From: Synechococcus sp. RSCCF101
GTDB lineage: Bacteria > Cyanobacteriota > Cyanobacteriia > PCC-6307 > Cyanobiaceae
Direction of reading: 5' to 3'
DNA length: 64,000 bases
Assembly: GCF_008807075.1 (NCBI RefSeq)
Contig: NZ_CP035632.1
Coordinates: 1,240,001 to 1,304,000, forward strand
In this document: piece after piece, positions 17,608-25,700 of the stretch
How positions within the stretch are numbered: position 1 is the first letter of the stretch
Layout: every line of letters starts with the position of its first letter
Made by a program: the position numbers and the translations under genes
Notes under the pieces: generated by a model
Databases searched by the model: none
The model's input: the letters and a program-made list of their open reading frames with translations, nothing else
What the model was told of the DNA's origin: nothing

Positions 17608-19347
17608 TCAGGAGGCCGCGCGGATCAGCTGGCGGTTGCAGAGGTCGCGATACCGGCCACCACGGGACATCAGGTCATCATGGCTGCCCTGCTCGATCAC
17701 GCGACCCTGCTCAAGCACAACGATGCGATCGGCGCCTTGCACCGTGGAGAGACGGTGGGCGATCACCAGCACCGTGCGACCGCGCATGGCCTGATGCAGA
17801 CCATCCTGCACGGCCTCTTCCGCTTCCGCATCCAGAGCACTGGTGGCCTCATCCAGCAACAGCAGGGCTGGGTCACCCAGCACGGCACGAGCGATGGCGA
17901 TGCGCTGCAACTGACCACCGGACAGGTTGGTGCCGCGTTCCTCAAGAACCGTGCTGTAGCCATTGGGCAGCGCCCGGATGAAGCCATCCGCATTGGCCAG
18001 TCGGGCCGCTGTATGCACCTGCTCCGGGCTGGCCTCACGCCCGAAACGGATCGCTTCGTCCACGGTGCCTGAAAGGACGGTGGGGCGCTGGGGCACCAAC
18101 GCCACCTGCCTGCGCAGGTCCCGCGCTCGCAGCGAGCTCAGGTCCTGGTGATCGAGCCGCACGACCCCTTCCTGAGGCGTGTTGAAGCGAAGCAGCAGGG
18201 AAAACAGGGTGCTCTTTCCTGCCCCGGAGGGACCCACCAGGGCCACCACTTCTCCTGGTTGAATCGAGAGCGTGATGCGGCGGAGCACCGGAGCCTGATC
18301 GTCATAGGCGAAGCAGACGCCCTCGAGATCCACCGCTCCCTGCAGGCGCGGCAGCGGCCTGGCATCGGCCCGGTCGGGTGGATCCACCGGTTCGGCCTCG
18401 ATCGCCCGCAGGCGCCGGAGCGACGCCTGACCCTGCTGAAACTCGTTGAAGTTGCTGGTGAGGTGGCTGATGGGGTCGATCAGCATCAACAGGGCGGCCA
18501 CATAACTGCTGAAGCCGGTTCCATCCAGAGCGCCGCTCTGGATGCGGGCCGCGCCGATGGCCAGAACGGCCAGGATCCCGGCCGCCTCGATGAACCCCAC
18601 AACGGGATGCTGCAACGCCAGCAGTCGCATCGTGGTGAATCGCGCCTGGCGGTGACGATCGATCTCATCCTCGAAACGCGCCTGCAGCCAGGGTTCGGCC
18701 GCATACGCCCGCACAAGCGGCAGGCTCTGGATTGCCTCCCCCAGCAATGCCGCCAGGCGGCTCACCCGCTGCTGACTGCGCTCAGCAGCCTCCATGACGC
18801 GGGCTCCGAACTGACCCACCAGAACCGCCACCATCGGTGCCAGCACGAGAGTCGCCAGGGACAGACGCCAGTCCAGCCAGAGCATGTAACCGAAGACGGC
18901 GACCAGCTGCAGCACGCTGGGCGTGGTGTCCTGAACGGTCTTGTAGATCACCTCGCTCACCCGATCGGCGTCCTCCGTGAGGCGGTACGTGAGATCTCCG
19001 GAGGAGAGGCGCTCCAGTGCCCCGAGGCGAACGGTCTGAAGCCGCCGGAAGAGGTCGCGTCGCAAGCTCTGACCCACCATTAGGGAGGGCTCCGCGAGCA
19101 GGGTGTCCTGGCCGAACTGGGCCAGCTTCTGCAGAAGGAACACGCTGAGGGCGCCTGCGATCACCCGCAGAACCACAGGCAGCTCTCCTGAGCCGATGGC
19201 GGGGATCAGCCGGCCGGCGAGCCAGGCGAGCAGGGGCCAGCAGGCCACGTACACCAGCATGCAGATTCCGCCGGCGATGAGCTGACCGCGGTACGGCGAC
19301 AGCAGGGGGAGCAGCCTCCGGAAGCCTGCGGATGAGACATGGGCCAT
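17608..19347 (-). CDS. MsbA/ABCB-type ABC exporter, permease fused to ATPase
   Basis: A 579-residue half-transporter of normal length that works as a dimer in the inner membrane. Residues about 20-310 form the type IV exporter membrane domain. The nucleotide-binding domain is fully intact: Walker A GPSGAGKS (372-379), signature LSGGQ (475-479), Walker B LLLLDE (495-500) and H-loop His531. It belongs with the MsbA-like lipid or drug exporters; the substrate cannot be read from sequence. It heads the small unit upstream of the giant protein and is divergent from the S4 gene (42 bases between starts). It contrasts with the degenerate ATPases at 27.2-31.1 kb. Confidence 0.9.
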   Translation of the reverse strand: MAHVSSAGFRRLLPLLSPYRGQLIAGGICMLVYVACWPLLAWLAGRLIPAIGSGELPVVLRVIAGALSVFLLQKLAQFGQDTLLAEPSLMVGQSLRRDLFRRLQTVRLGALERLSSGDLTYRLTEDADRVSEVIYKTVQDTTPSVLQLVAVFGYMLWLDWRLSLATLVLAPMVAVLVGQFGARVMEAAERSQQRVSRLAALLGEAIQSLPLVRAYAAEPWLQARFEDEIDRHRQARFTTMRLLALQHPVVGFIEAAGILAVLAIGAARIQSGALDGTGFSSYVAALLMLIDPISHLTSNFNEFQQGQASLRRLRAIEAEPVDPPDRADARPLPRLQGAVDLEGVCFAYDDQAPVLRRITLSIQPGEVVALVGPSGAGKSTLFSLLLRFNTPQEGVVRLDHQDLSSLRARDLRRQVALVPQRPTVLSGTVDEAIRFGREASPEQVHTAARLANADGFIRALPNGYSTVLEERGTNLSGGQLQRIAIARAVLGDPALLLLDEATSALDAEAEEAVQDGLHQAMRGRTVLVIAHRLSTVQGADRIVVLEQGRVIEQGSHDDLMSRGGRYRDLCNRQLIRAAS

Positions 19348-19389
19348 GGCGGCAGATTAGGGGTCAGCATCCATGGAGTTCGGAGCGAC

Positions 19390-19602
19390 GTGAAGCTTGA
19401 TCAGTTCCTCAAGTGGCGGGGGCTCGCACTGACCGGCGGACAGGCGAAACGCTCAGTCCAGGCTGGGGAGGTGCGCGTGAACGGCAGCGTGGAAACGCGG
19501 CGGGGCCGCGAACTCAACCCGGGCGATGCTGTTGAGTGCCATGGGGAGCGGGTGATCGTGCCGGTCGACAACGGGGGCGGCGCCGGTCCGGTCACCCCGT
19601 AA
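19390..19602 (+). CDS. S4-domain RNA-binding protein (YaaA/RlbA-like)
   Basis: A 70-residue S4 domain: [20 protein letters not shown], then [20 protein letters not shown], then [15 protein letters not shown]. This is the single-domain RNA-binding type seen in YaaA/RlbA-like proteins, which usually act with ribosomes or rRNA. I prefer the GTG start at 19390 over the upstream in-frame start at 19339 because a GGAG lies 8 bases before it and the S4 fold begins immediately. The upstream alternative would overlap the divergent ABC gene. It is followed 28 bases later by tpiA. Confidence 0.8.
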   Translation: MKLDQFLKWRGLALTGGQAKRSVQAGEVRVNGSVETRRGRELNPGDAVECHGERVIVPVDNGGGAGPVTP

Positions 19603-19630
19603 GTTGGCGGCTGGGAGTGGATGGAGCGTC

Positions 19631-20361
19631 GTGGCGCAGACCGTGATCGCGGGAAACTGGAAGATGCACATGACCTGTGCTGAAGCCAGGTCCTACGTGC
19701 AAGCGTTTCTGCCCCTGCTTGGTGACCTCCCTGCGGATCGCCACGTGGTGCTGGCCCCCCCTTCACCGCCATGGAGGCGGTGGCCCAGGCCCTGAGCGGC
19801 AGCCCTGTGGATCTCTCCAGTCAGAACGTGCACTGGGAGCATGACGGTGCCTACACAGCCGAGATCGCGGCTCCGATGCTGCTGGAACACGGCGTCCGCT
19901 ACGCCATCGTGGGCCACAGTGAGCCTCGCAAGTACTTCAGTGAAGGCGACGAGCAGATCAACCGCCGCGCCCGGGCAGCGCAGCAGGCAGGGCTGATTCC
20001 GATCGTCTGCGTTGGTGAAAGCGACAGCCAGCGGGAGGCCGGCGACACCGAGCGTGTGATCCGGAGGCAGGTGGATCAGGGCCTCGATGGGCTGGACCTC
20101 AAGAAACTGGTGGTGGCCTACGAACCGATCTGGGCCATCGGCACCGGCAAGACGTGCGCGTCCGAGGAGGCCAATCGGGTCTGTGGCCTGATCCGGCGCT
20201 GGAGCTGTGAGGACAATCTCCTCATCCAATACGGAGGGTCGGTGAAGCCCTCCAACATCGACGAGATCATGCAGCAGCCGGAAATCAACGGTGTGCTGGT
20301 GGGAGGGGCATCTTTGCAACCCGAGAGCTTTGCCCGCATCGCCCGGTACGGGGAGGGCTGA
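19631..20361 (+). CDS. tpiA: Triose-phosphate isomerase, reading frame broken by a one-base shift
   Basis: TIM interconverts glyceraldehyde-3-phosphate and dihydroxyacetone phosphate in the Calvin cycle and glycolysis. The start is GTG at 19631 with a GGAG five bases upstream, giving the catalytic GNWKMH. The frame then fails at a run of seven C at 19755-19761 (after VVLAPP); the rest continues in another frame with [14 protein letters not shown], the catalytic His in [10 protein letters not shown], Glu in [12 protein letters not shown] (loop 6) and the phosphate site YGGSVKP. One extra C would give an intact protein of about 243 residues, normal for the family. All key residues are present, so a sequencing or assembly error in the homopolymer is more likely than a true null of a central enzyme. 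Confidence 0.88.
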
Positions 20362-20371
20362 CACCACGCCG

Positions 20372-21211
20372 ATGCGCACGCTGCGCTGGGGAGCCTGCAC
20401 CCATGTGATGGGTGTGATGAATCTCACTCCCGACTCCTTCAGTGATGGCGGAGCGCTGGCGAGCATCGCCGATGCCTGCCGCACCGCAGGCCGCCAGTTG
20501 CAGCAGGGGGCGGCGGTTCTGGACCTCGGTGGCCAGAGCACCCGACCGGGAGCCGTGGAGGTCACAGCCGCGGAGGAGGCCACCAGGCTGTTGCCGGCGC
20601 TTCGGGCCGTGCGGACGCGCTTTCCCGAGGCCATTCTCTCGGTCGACACCTTCCATGCGGCGGTGGCCGAGGCAGCGCTTGACGTCGGGGCCGATTGGAT
20701 CAACGACGTCACGGGGGGAAAGCGTGACCCCGCCATTCTGGATTGCGTGCGGACGAATGGATGCCCCTATGTCCTGATGCACCACAGAGCACCCAGCAGC
20801 GTGATGAATCAGCATGCCCACTACACCGACGTGGTTCGGGAGGTTCACGAGGAATTGCTTTTTGCCACCGAACGAGTGATCAAAGCGGGGGTGAAACAGA
20901 ATCAGATCATCTGGGATCCCGGTATCGGCTTCGCCAAAACGACAGACCAGTCGCTTGCCCTGATGCGCCATCTCTCCACACTGAAACGGGAGGGATTTCC
21001 ACTCTTGGTTGGACCGTCGCGCAAGCGGTTCATCGGAGACGTGCTCAATCAACCCCGGCCAAAAGCGCGAATCTGGGGCACGGCGGCCGCCGTATGCCTC
21101 GCCGTGGCTGAGGGCGCTGACATTGTGCGCGTCCATGACGTTGGAGCCATGGTGGCTACGGTGAAAATGGCAGAGGCCTTGTGGCCCCGAGCCCCTCAGA
21201 CAGCCGCGTAA
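20372..21211 (+). CDS. folP: Dihydropteroate synthase
   Basis: A 279-residue enzyme of folate synthesis that joins p-aminobenzoate to the pterin diphosphate. Signature motifs are present: MGVMNLTPDSFSDGG, LDLGGQSTRPGA, SVDTFHAAVAEAAL, WINDVTGG, DPGIGFAKTTDQSLALM, LLVGPSRKRFIGD and the C-terminal RVHDVGA. The start ATG at 20372 lies 10 bases after the tpiA stop, so the two probably form one transcript. Its end overlaps the 3' end of the convergent gene at 21196 by 16 bases. Base composition falls in its second half (from about 20750) compared with its first. Confidence 0.92.
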   Translation: MRTLRWGACTHVMGVMNLTPDSFSDGGALASIADACRTAGRQLQQGAAVLDLGGQSTRPGAVEVTAAEEATRLLPALRAVRTRFPEAILSVDTFHAAVAEAALDVGADWINDVTGGKRDPAILDCVRTNGCPYVLMHHRAPSSVMNQHAHYTDVVREVHEELLFATERVIKAGVKQNQIIWDPGIGFAKTTDQSLALMRHLSTLKREGFPLLVGPSRKRFIGDVLNQPRPKARIWGTAAAVCLAVAEGADIVRVHDVGAMVATVKMAEALWPRAPQTAA

Positions 21212-21876
21212 GTGAGGTCGCCTTCCTCGGAGAGACGGGCTGTGGAAAAGAAGTCGGCGGTCTTCTCGCTGATGGCTCCGATCCTGACAAGGCACTCTCC
21301 CAGACGACCAGACGTCTGCCTCTGCTCCTTGAGGGCCTGCTGCAGTTGCTCAGGAGTAATCATTCCCACCTCGACCAGCTTCTCTCCCAGGCGGAGAGAG
21401 GAAAAGGATTTGGAGTCAAAGTGGTCTGGGTTCAGAAGCAGATCAAGCAGCGCAGGAGGAACTTCCATGTTGAGTCGCAAGAACTCCCCGAAGCGTTGCG
21501 TGGCCGAAAAAGGTCTGTACTGCTCAAGGAGATCGTCCAGTTGAGCACTATCGATGGCACCAACGTTGACCAACTTGCTTCCCAGAGCCTGGCGTGAGAA
21601 CGGAAGCTCGGTTTCGGTGGAGTTGGCATGGCTTTGGAGATCTCCCTCAATCAGATCAGGCCCCTTGAACTTCTCCTGAACGAAGGGATCGTCGCTGAGA
21701 AAGCGGAAGAGATCAGCTGGATTGAGGTTGAGGGAACCAAACTCCTGCTCCAACAACTCTTCGATGAAACAAGCCTCGGTCACCGGGCCAACGACCTGAA
21801 AGGGCAGCTGTCGTGATGTGCCGTTCGCGATCAGCTCGATCTGAGCATGGTCGGAGCGAAGACGCAGACGGAACAT
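21196..21876 (-). CDS. Protein with two MshEN-like modules (possible c-di-GMP sensor)
   Basis: A 226-residue soluble protein. After an N-terminal domain of about 90 residues it has two copies of the pattern seen in GspE/PilB/MshE N-terminal domains: LGSKLVNVGAIDSAQLDDLL...RFGEFLRLNMEVPPALLDLL, and RLGEKLVEVGMITPEQLQQAL...RLGECLVRIGAIS. MshEN domains can bind cyclic di-GMP through paired RLGxxLxxx...L motifs; whether these copies do is inference. There is no ATPase domain. It lies downstream of the secretion genes on the same strand but is now separated by the nested insertion sequences. It is convergent with folP. Confidence 0.7.
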   Translation of the reverse strand: MFRLRLRSDHAQIELIANGTSRQLPFQVVGPVTEACFIEELLEQEFGSLNLNPADLFRFLSDDPFVQEKFKGPDLIEGDLQSHANSTETELPFSRQALGSKLVNVGAIDSAQLDDLLEQYRPFSATQRFGEFLRLNMEVPPALLDLLLNPDHFDSKSFSSLRLGEKLVEVGMITPEQLQQALKEQRQTSGRLGECLVRIGAISEKTADFFSTARLSEEGDLTYAAV

Positions 21877-22269
21877 GACGCGGCAACTCAGCCAGCTCAG
21901 GGTAGCCCCATGCAGGCCTGATGGCTTCGTGTGACGGAGTTAGGAGGCTGCTGAAAAACCCTGTCAGCTGCGGGAGAATGAGCCAACGGCACCAGGCGAA
22001 TGCGCGGACAGCAGGAGCGGACCGGTCCCCTGTTCTCCTATGTCTCCACCGAGGATCGGATTCCCAAGGCCCATCCCCTGAGGCAGGTGCGGCGTCTTGC
22101 GGATCACGCCCTTGACCGACTGAATCCCACCTTCTGCAGGCTCTATCCCGAGGGTGGTCGTCCCTCCATCCCACCGGAACAGCTGCTGCTGGCCCTGTTG
22201 TTGCCCCCGCTTTCAGGAAAGTTGTCACCCCTCTCAATCGCACACCCGGGGGCTTGATGGAGCAGTTCA

Positions 22270-22776
22270 ATGCGTCGTTACAGCGAGGCCGTCAAGGCTG
22301 ATGTCAAGAGACGAATGAGCCCGCCCGAGCGACAGAGCGTGGCTCGGATTTCCGAGGAGCTGGGCATCCACGTGGTGACCCTCTACAACTGGAGAAAGGC
22401 CTGGCGTCTGCAGGGAGAGGTGGTGCCCGCATCCGAGAGGGAGCCAGAAGGCTGGAGCGCTGCCGACAAGTTCACGGTGGTGCTGGAGACCGCTGGCCTC
22501 AACGACACCGAGCTCGGTGCCTACTGCCGTGAGCGGGGGCTGTTCCCTGAGCAGGTGAGCCGCTGGCGTCAGGCCGCCACCGATGCCAACGCCGCGCCAG
22601 TGCTGACGAGGGCCGAGCAGAAGGATCTGGAGAGGCTCCGCGCCCGGGACCAGCGAGAGATCAAGGCCCTCAAGAAGGAGCTGCAGCGCAAGGAGAAGGC
22701 CCTGGCGGAGGCAGCAGCACTGCTGGTGCTGCGAAAAAAGTGGGAGGCCTTCTGCTCGGAGGACGCGGAAGGCTGA
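22270..22776 (+). CDS. IS3-family transposase OrfA (helix-turn-helix)
   Basis: A 168-residue DNA-binding part of the IS3 transposase. The N-terminal helix-turn-helix is RISEELGIHVVTLYNWRKAW, and a second one is ELGAYCRERGLFPEQVSRWR. A leucine-zipper-like coiled coil (residues about 115-155: LERLRARDQREIKALKKELQ) ends in LLVLRKK, the usual place of the frameshift into OrfB. Start ATG 22270. It overlaps the OrfB frame from 22740 to 22776. Confidence 0.88.
   Translation: MRRYSEAVKADVKRRMSPPERQSVARISEELGIHVVTLYNWRKAWRLQGEVVPASEREPEGWSAADKFTVVLETAGLNDTELGAYCRERGLFPEQVSRWRQAATDANAAPVLTRAEQKDLERLRARDQREIKALKKELQRKEKALAEAAALLVLRKKWEAFCSEDAEG
22734..22740 (+). promoter_or_regulatory. Programmed -1 ribosomal frameshift heptamer (A AAA AAG)
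   Basis: The slippery sequence aaaaaag sits so that the OrfA frame reads cgA-AAA-AAG, the canonical order for -1 slippage in IS3 elements. OrfB lies exactly in the -1 frame relative to OrfA, and the protein motif at the junction (LLVLRKK) is the usual fusion point. Slippage would make the OrfAB transposase. Confidence 0.85.
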
Positions 22777-23861
22777 CGAGTGCCGCGCATCGGCAAAAGG
22801 CGATCGCGTTGATCGGTGAGGCCAAGGCCAGCGGAGCCACCCTCAGCGCTGCCTGCGGGGAGATCGGCATTTCCCTGCGCACCCTCAAGCGCTGGCGGAA
22901 GGCCTTTCTGGGTGATGGGGACGGAGAAGACCGCCGTAGAGGCAGCCCTCGCCATGTCGCCCACCGCCTGAGCGAGGAAGAACGCCAGCGGATCCTGCTC
23001 ACCTGCAACCAACCGGAGTACGCCTCGCTGCCGCCGGGACAGATCGTGCCCGCACTGGCCGATCAGGACCTGTTCATCGGCTCCGAGTCCAGCTTGTACC
23101 GGGTGCTGCACGCGCATGGTCAGGCCCATCGCCGGGGCCGTGCACGACCACCACAGGAGCCACGGCCTGTGCCACGGCTGCGAGCGGATCGCCCCAATGC
23201 TGTGTGGTCGTGGGACATCACCTATCTGCCCACCACGGTGCGGGGTGTGTGGCTGTACCTCTATCTGGTGATCGACGTCTGGAGCCGCAAGGTGGTGGCC
23301 TGGGATGTCGCCGAACGAGAAGACGCGCAGATCGCCGCTGACCTGGTGGGTCGGGCCTGTCTGCGGGAGCGGATCAGCAGAGGCTGCCGCCAACCGCTGG
23401 TTCTCCACGCCGACAACGGCAACGCCATGCGGGCCGCCACCCTCGAGGCCCGGTTGGAAGAGCTGGGGGTGCTGCGTTCGTTCTCCCGGCCCCGGGTGTC
23501 GAACGACAATCCCTACTCGGAATCCCTGTTCCGAACCGTCAAATACCGTCCTGACTACCCGAAAAGGCCATTCACCAGCAAGGCAGAGGCCTGCGAGTGG
23601 GTGGCGTCGTTCGTGGATTGGTACAACCACCAGCACCGCCACAGCGGCATCAAGTTCGTGACGCCGGACCAGCGCCACAGCGGGGATGCGGCCGAACTCT
23701 GCCGGCGTCGTGCCGATGTCTACGAGAAGGCCCGGCAGAAGCACCCGCGTCGATGGAGCCGATCCACCCGCTGCTGGCGTCAGCCAGCGGTGGTGTGGAT
23801 CAACAAGCCACCAGAAGAGCCGCAGAGGGCACTGGCCATACCATTGGGTCAGGCCGCCTGA
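22740..23861 (+). CDS. IS3-family transposase OrfB (DDE integrase core)
   Basis: A 373-residue reading frame. The catalytic core is complete: Asp159 in VWSWDITYLP, Asp225 in LHADNGNAM and Glu261 in SNDNPYSESLFRT, with 35 residues between the second Asp and the Glu, as in IS3 enzymes. The apparent GTG start lies on the frameshift site, so it is probably made mainly as an OrfAB fusion; a separate internal start near LTSAAHRQKAI is possible. No stop or frameshift is seen, so the element may be active. Confidence 0.88.
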   Translation: MGGLLLGGRGRLTSAAHRQKAIALIGEAKASGATLSAACGEIGISLRTLKRWRKAFLGDGDGEDRRRGSPRHVAHRLSEEERQRILLTCNQPEYASLPPGQIVPALADQDLFIGSESSLYRVLHAHGQAHRRGRARPPQEPRPVPRLRADRPNAVWSWDITYLPTTVRGVWLYLYLVIDVWSRKVVAWDVAEREDAQIAADLVGRACLRERISRGCRQPLVLHADNGNAMRAATLEARLEELGVLRSFSRPRVSNDNPYSESLFRTVKYRPDYPKRPFTSKAEACEWVASFVDWYNHQHRHSGIKFVTPDQRHSGDAAELCRRRADVYEKARQKHPRRWSRSTRCWRQPAVVWINKPPEEPQRALAIPLGQAA

Positions 23862-25034
23862 AGAGCAGCCCAGGAGTGACAACTTTCCTGAAAGTCACCG
23901 TTGCAGGCGATCTATGGCATCCGCTCGGAGCGGATGCTGATCGAGCAGCTGGACTACAACCTGCTGTTCCGCTGGTTCGTCGGCCTCAACCCCGACGATC
24001 CCGTCTGGCATCCGACCACCTTCACCAAGAACCGGGATCGGTTGCTCAATGAGGACCTCATGGCCCGGTTCCTTGAGCTGCTGCTGGCCTCGCCCGAGGT
24101 CAAGCCGCTGCTGAGTTCCGAGCACTTCTCGGTCGATGGCACCCTGCTGCGGGCCTGGGCATCCCACAGCTCTCTCGAGCGTCTGGACGGAGTGGATGAC
24201 GGTGACGGTCCACCACCGCCCAGTGGTGGCCATGGATTTGGTGGGGCTCCCGCGAAAGGCCGCAAACGGACCAGAGGTGATTTCAGGGGGCTGCTGCTCT
24301 CCAACCGGACCCATCGATCCGGCAGTGACGCCGATGCGCGGCTGTTCCGCAAATCCAGCGGCACTGGAGCGTTTCTCAGCTATCTGGGTCATTGCCTGAT
24401 GGAGAACCGCCATGGCCTGGTGGTCGCCAGTGAAGTGACCCGGGCGGATGGCCATGGGGAACGAACCGCTGCGCTGCGGATGGCACAGGCTCTGCCGGGT
24501 ACTCACCAGAAGACTCTCGCCGCGGACAAGGGTTATGACACCAGGGATTTCGTGGCAGGTGTTCGCTTTGCCGGCGTCACGCCGCATGTCGCCCAGAACA
24601 GCGGCCCGCGTCGCCGCTCCGCAATCGACGGGCGAACCGTCCGCCATGCCGGCTACGGCCAATCGATCAAGGCCAGGAAGCGGATCGAGCAGGTGTTTGG
24701 CTGGATCAAACAGGCTGCGGGGCTGCGGCAGCTCAAGGCCAGAGGGCGATCCAGGGTCGGGGCAGTATTCCGGCTGCATGTGGCGGCCTACAACCTGATC
24801 CGACTGGCCAACCTGCTCAGCTCACGGGAGGCCATGGCATGAAACGCAGGCAACCGGGTGGTCCGATGCAAATAAGAGCCTTCTCCGACATAGTGCCGGC
24901 TGGCGGCTGCATCAAAGCCGTCACTCCGGCGACTCGGGAATCGCTGCCAGAAGCACCGAGGTGGGAAACAGCAGGACCAGCTCCTGTCTCGGCTGCAATT
25001 TCAGCAGCCTCTTAGGCCATCTGAAGGAGGGGGA

Positions 25035-25514
25035 TCAAACCTCAGGGAAGCCAGGGGCGTCGTCAAGGGGCTCAAAGGCCAATGGATCAGACTGGGTGGT
25101 CAGAGGATCATCGGCACCGGAGAGCTGCTCGAGGCCCAAAAGCACACTCAGGCCGTCATCAGCACCGCCGCTGGGATCATCGGCCTCGGCGGCTTCAAGA
25201 ATGCCGCGATGCTCAAGACTGTGTCGGATGGAGCCGAGAACGTCGTTCTGGAGCTGGGCATGCTCCTCAGGGGAGAGTCCGTGTGTATCAATGAAATCGC
25301 TGATGGCCTGGTCAAGTTCGTAGGCAATCTCGAGGCGCAGAGGGGCGTCGGAAGGCTCCAGCTGCTCGACGGAGCTCATGAACGACTGCGCCAGCCCATC
25401 AATGGACGTTGGACCGATATCCACACTCGGAGCCTCCAACTTGGACAGGCTGTCGACCAGCTGACCGATGTCGGAGAAGAGGGTCGGCCCGTTCTCAGGA
25501 GGGGTTGGTTCCAT
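25035..25514 (-). CDS. Small acidic protein of unknown function, linked to the secretion genes
   Basis: A 159-residue, strongly acidic protein with no signal peptide or membrane segment. The middle part (RLEIAYELDQAISDFIDTHG, then LSPEEHAQLQNDVLGSIRHS) looks helical; the C-terminal third is low-complexity and rich in Asp, Gly and Ser. I do not recognise a family. It lies 186 bases downstream of the HlyD-like gene on the same strand and is the last gene before the IS insertion. A role with the secreted protein (chaperone-like or regulatory) is only a guess from position. Confidence 0.6.
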   Translation of the reverse strand: MEPTPPENGPTLFSDIGQLVDSLSKLEAPSVDIGPTSIDGLAQSFMSSVEQLEPSDAPLRLEIAYELDQAISDFIDTHGLSPEEHAQLQNDVLGSIRHSLEHRGILEAAEADDPSGGADDGLSVLLGLEQLSGADDPLTTQSDPLAFEPLDDAPGFPEV

Positions 25515-25571
25515 GGGATGCGTGGGACGTGCGTCAGACGTGACGGAGTCACCACTGATCCAAACCTACTT

Positions 25572-25606
25572 GCCCTGCCCGGCATGGACGCCTGAAGAGG
25601 CAGGGC
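25572..25606 (-). other. Inverted repeat between the HlyD-like gene and the acidic-protein gene
   Basis: An 8-bp perfect inverted repeat, gccctgcc (25572-25579) and ggcagggc (25599-25606), could form a hairpin in the transcript of the secretion genes. It is not followed by a T-run on the minus strand, so it is not a standard intrinsic terminator. It might be an mRNA stability or attenuation element, or chance. Confidence 0.3.
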
Positions 25607-25700
25607 GCCATGACGCTGCTGGGAGCCAGGGGGACGGCGCCATGGCAAAAGCCAGGCCATGACTGGAGTTGTGCTAGCTGAGAGCTCACTGAGGGAATGC

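Larger units (their letters stand above)
22204..23900 (+). mobile_element. IS3-family insertion sequence inside the IS5 transposase
   Basis: The element is about 1,697 bp. Its ends share the inverted repeat ctttcaggaaagttgtcac (left at about 22210; complement at about 23876-23894), with imperfect outer bases. It is flanked by a 3-base direct duplication TTG (22201-22203 and 23901-23903). It encodes OrfA and OrfB in overlapping frames with a -1 frameshift signal between them, the classical IS3 arrangement. Confidence 0.88.
22000..24842 (+). pseudogene. IS5-family transposase split by an IS3-family insertion
   Basis: The 5' part (22000-22203) encodes GPLFSYVSTEDRIPKAHPLR...PPEQLLLALLL. The 3' part resumes at 23901/23904 with QAIYGIRSERMLIEQLDYN and carries the DDE catalytic residues: Asp in SVDGTLLRAWAS, Asp in LAADKGYDTRDF and Glu in KRIEQVFGWIK. 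Removing the nested element plus one TTG duplication restores a continuous frame of about 380 residues. The insertion is therefore the only lesion I can see, which suggests that it is recent. Confidence 0.88.
21944..25011 (+). mobile_element. IS5-family insertion sequence, interrupted by an IS3-family element
   Basis: Both ends carry the inverted repeat gaggctgctgaaa (start 21944; complement ending at 25011), and both sides are flanked by the duplicated target TTAG (21940-21943 and 25012-25015). Without the nested element and its 3-base duplication it is 1,368 bp long, normal for an IS5-type element with one transposase gene. It lies between the genes for the 226-residue MshEN-like protein and the 159-residue acidic protein, about 20 bases beyond the stop of the latter, so no coding region of the host is broken. 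Confidence 0.88.
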
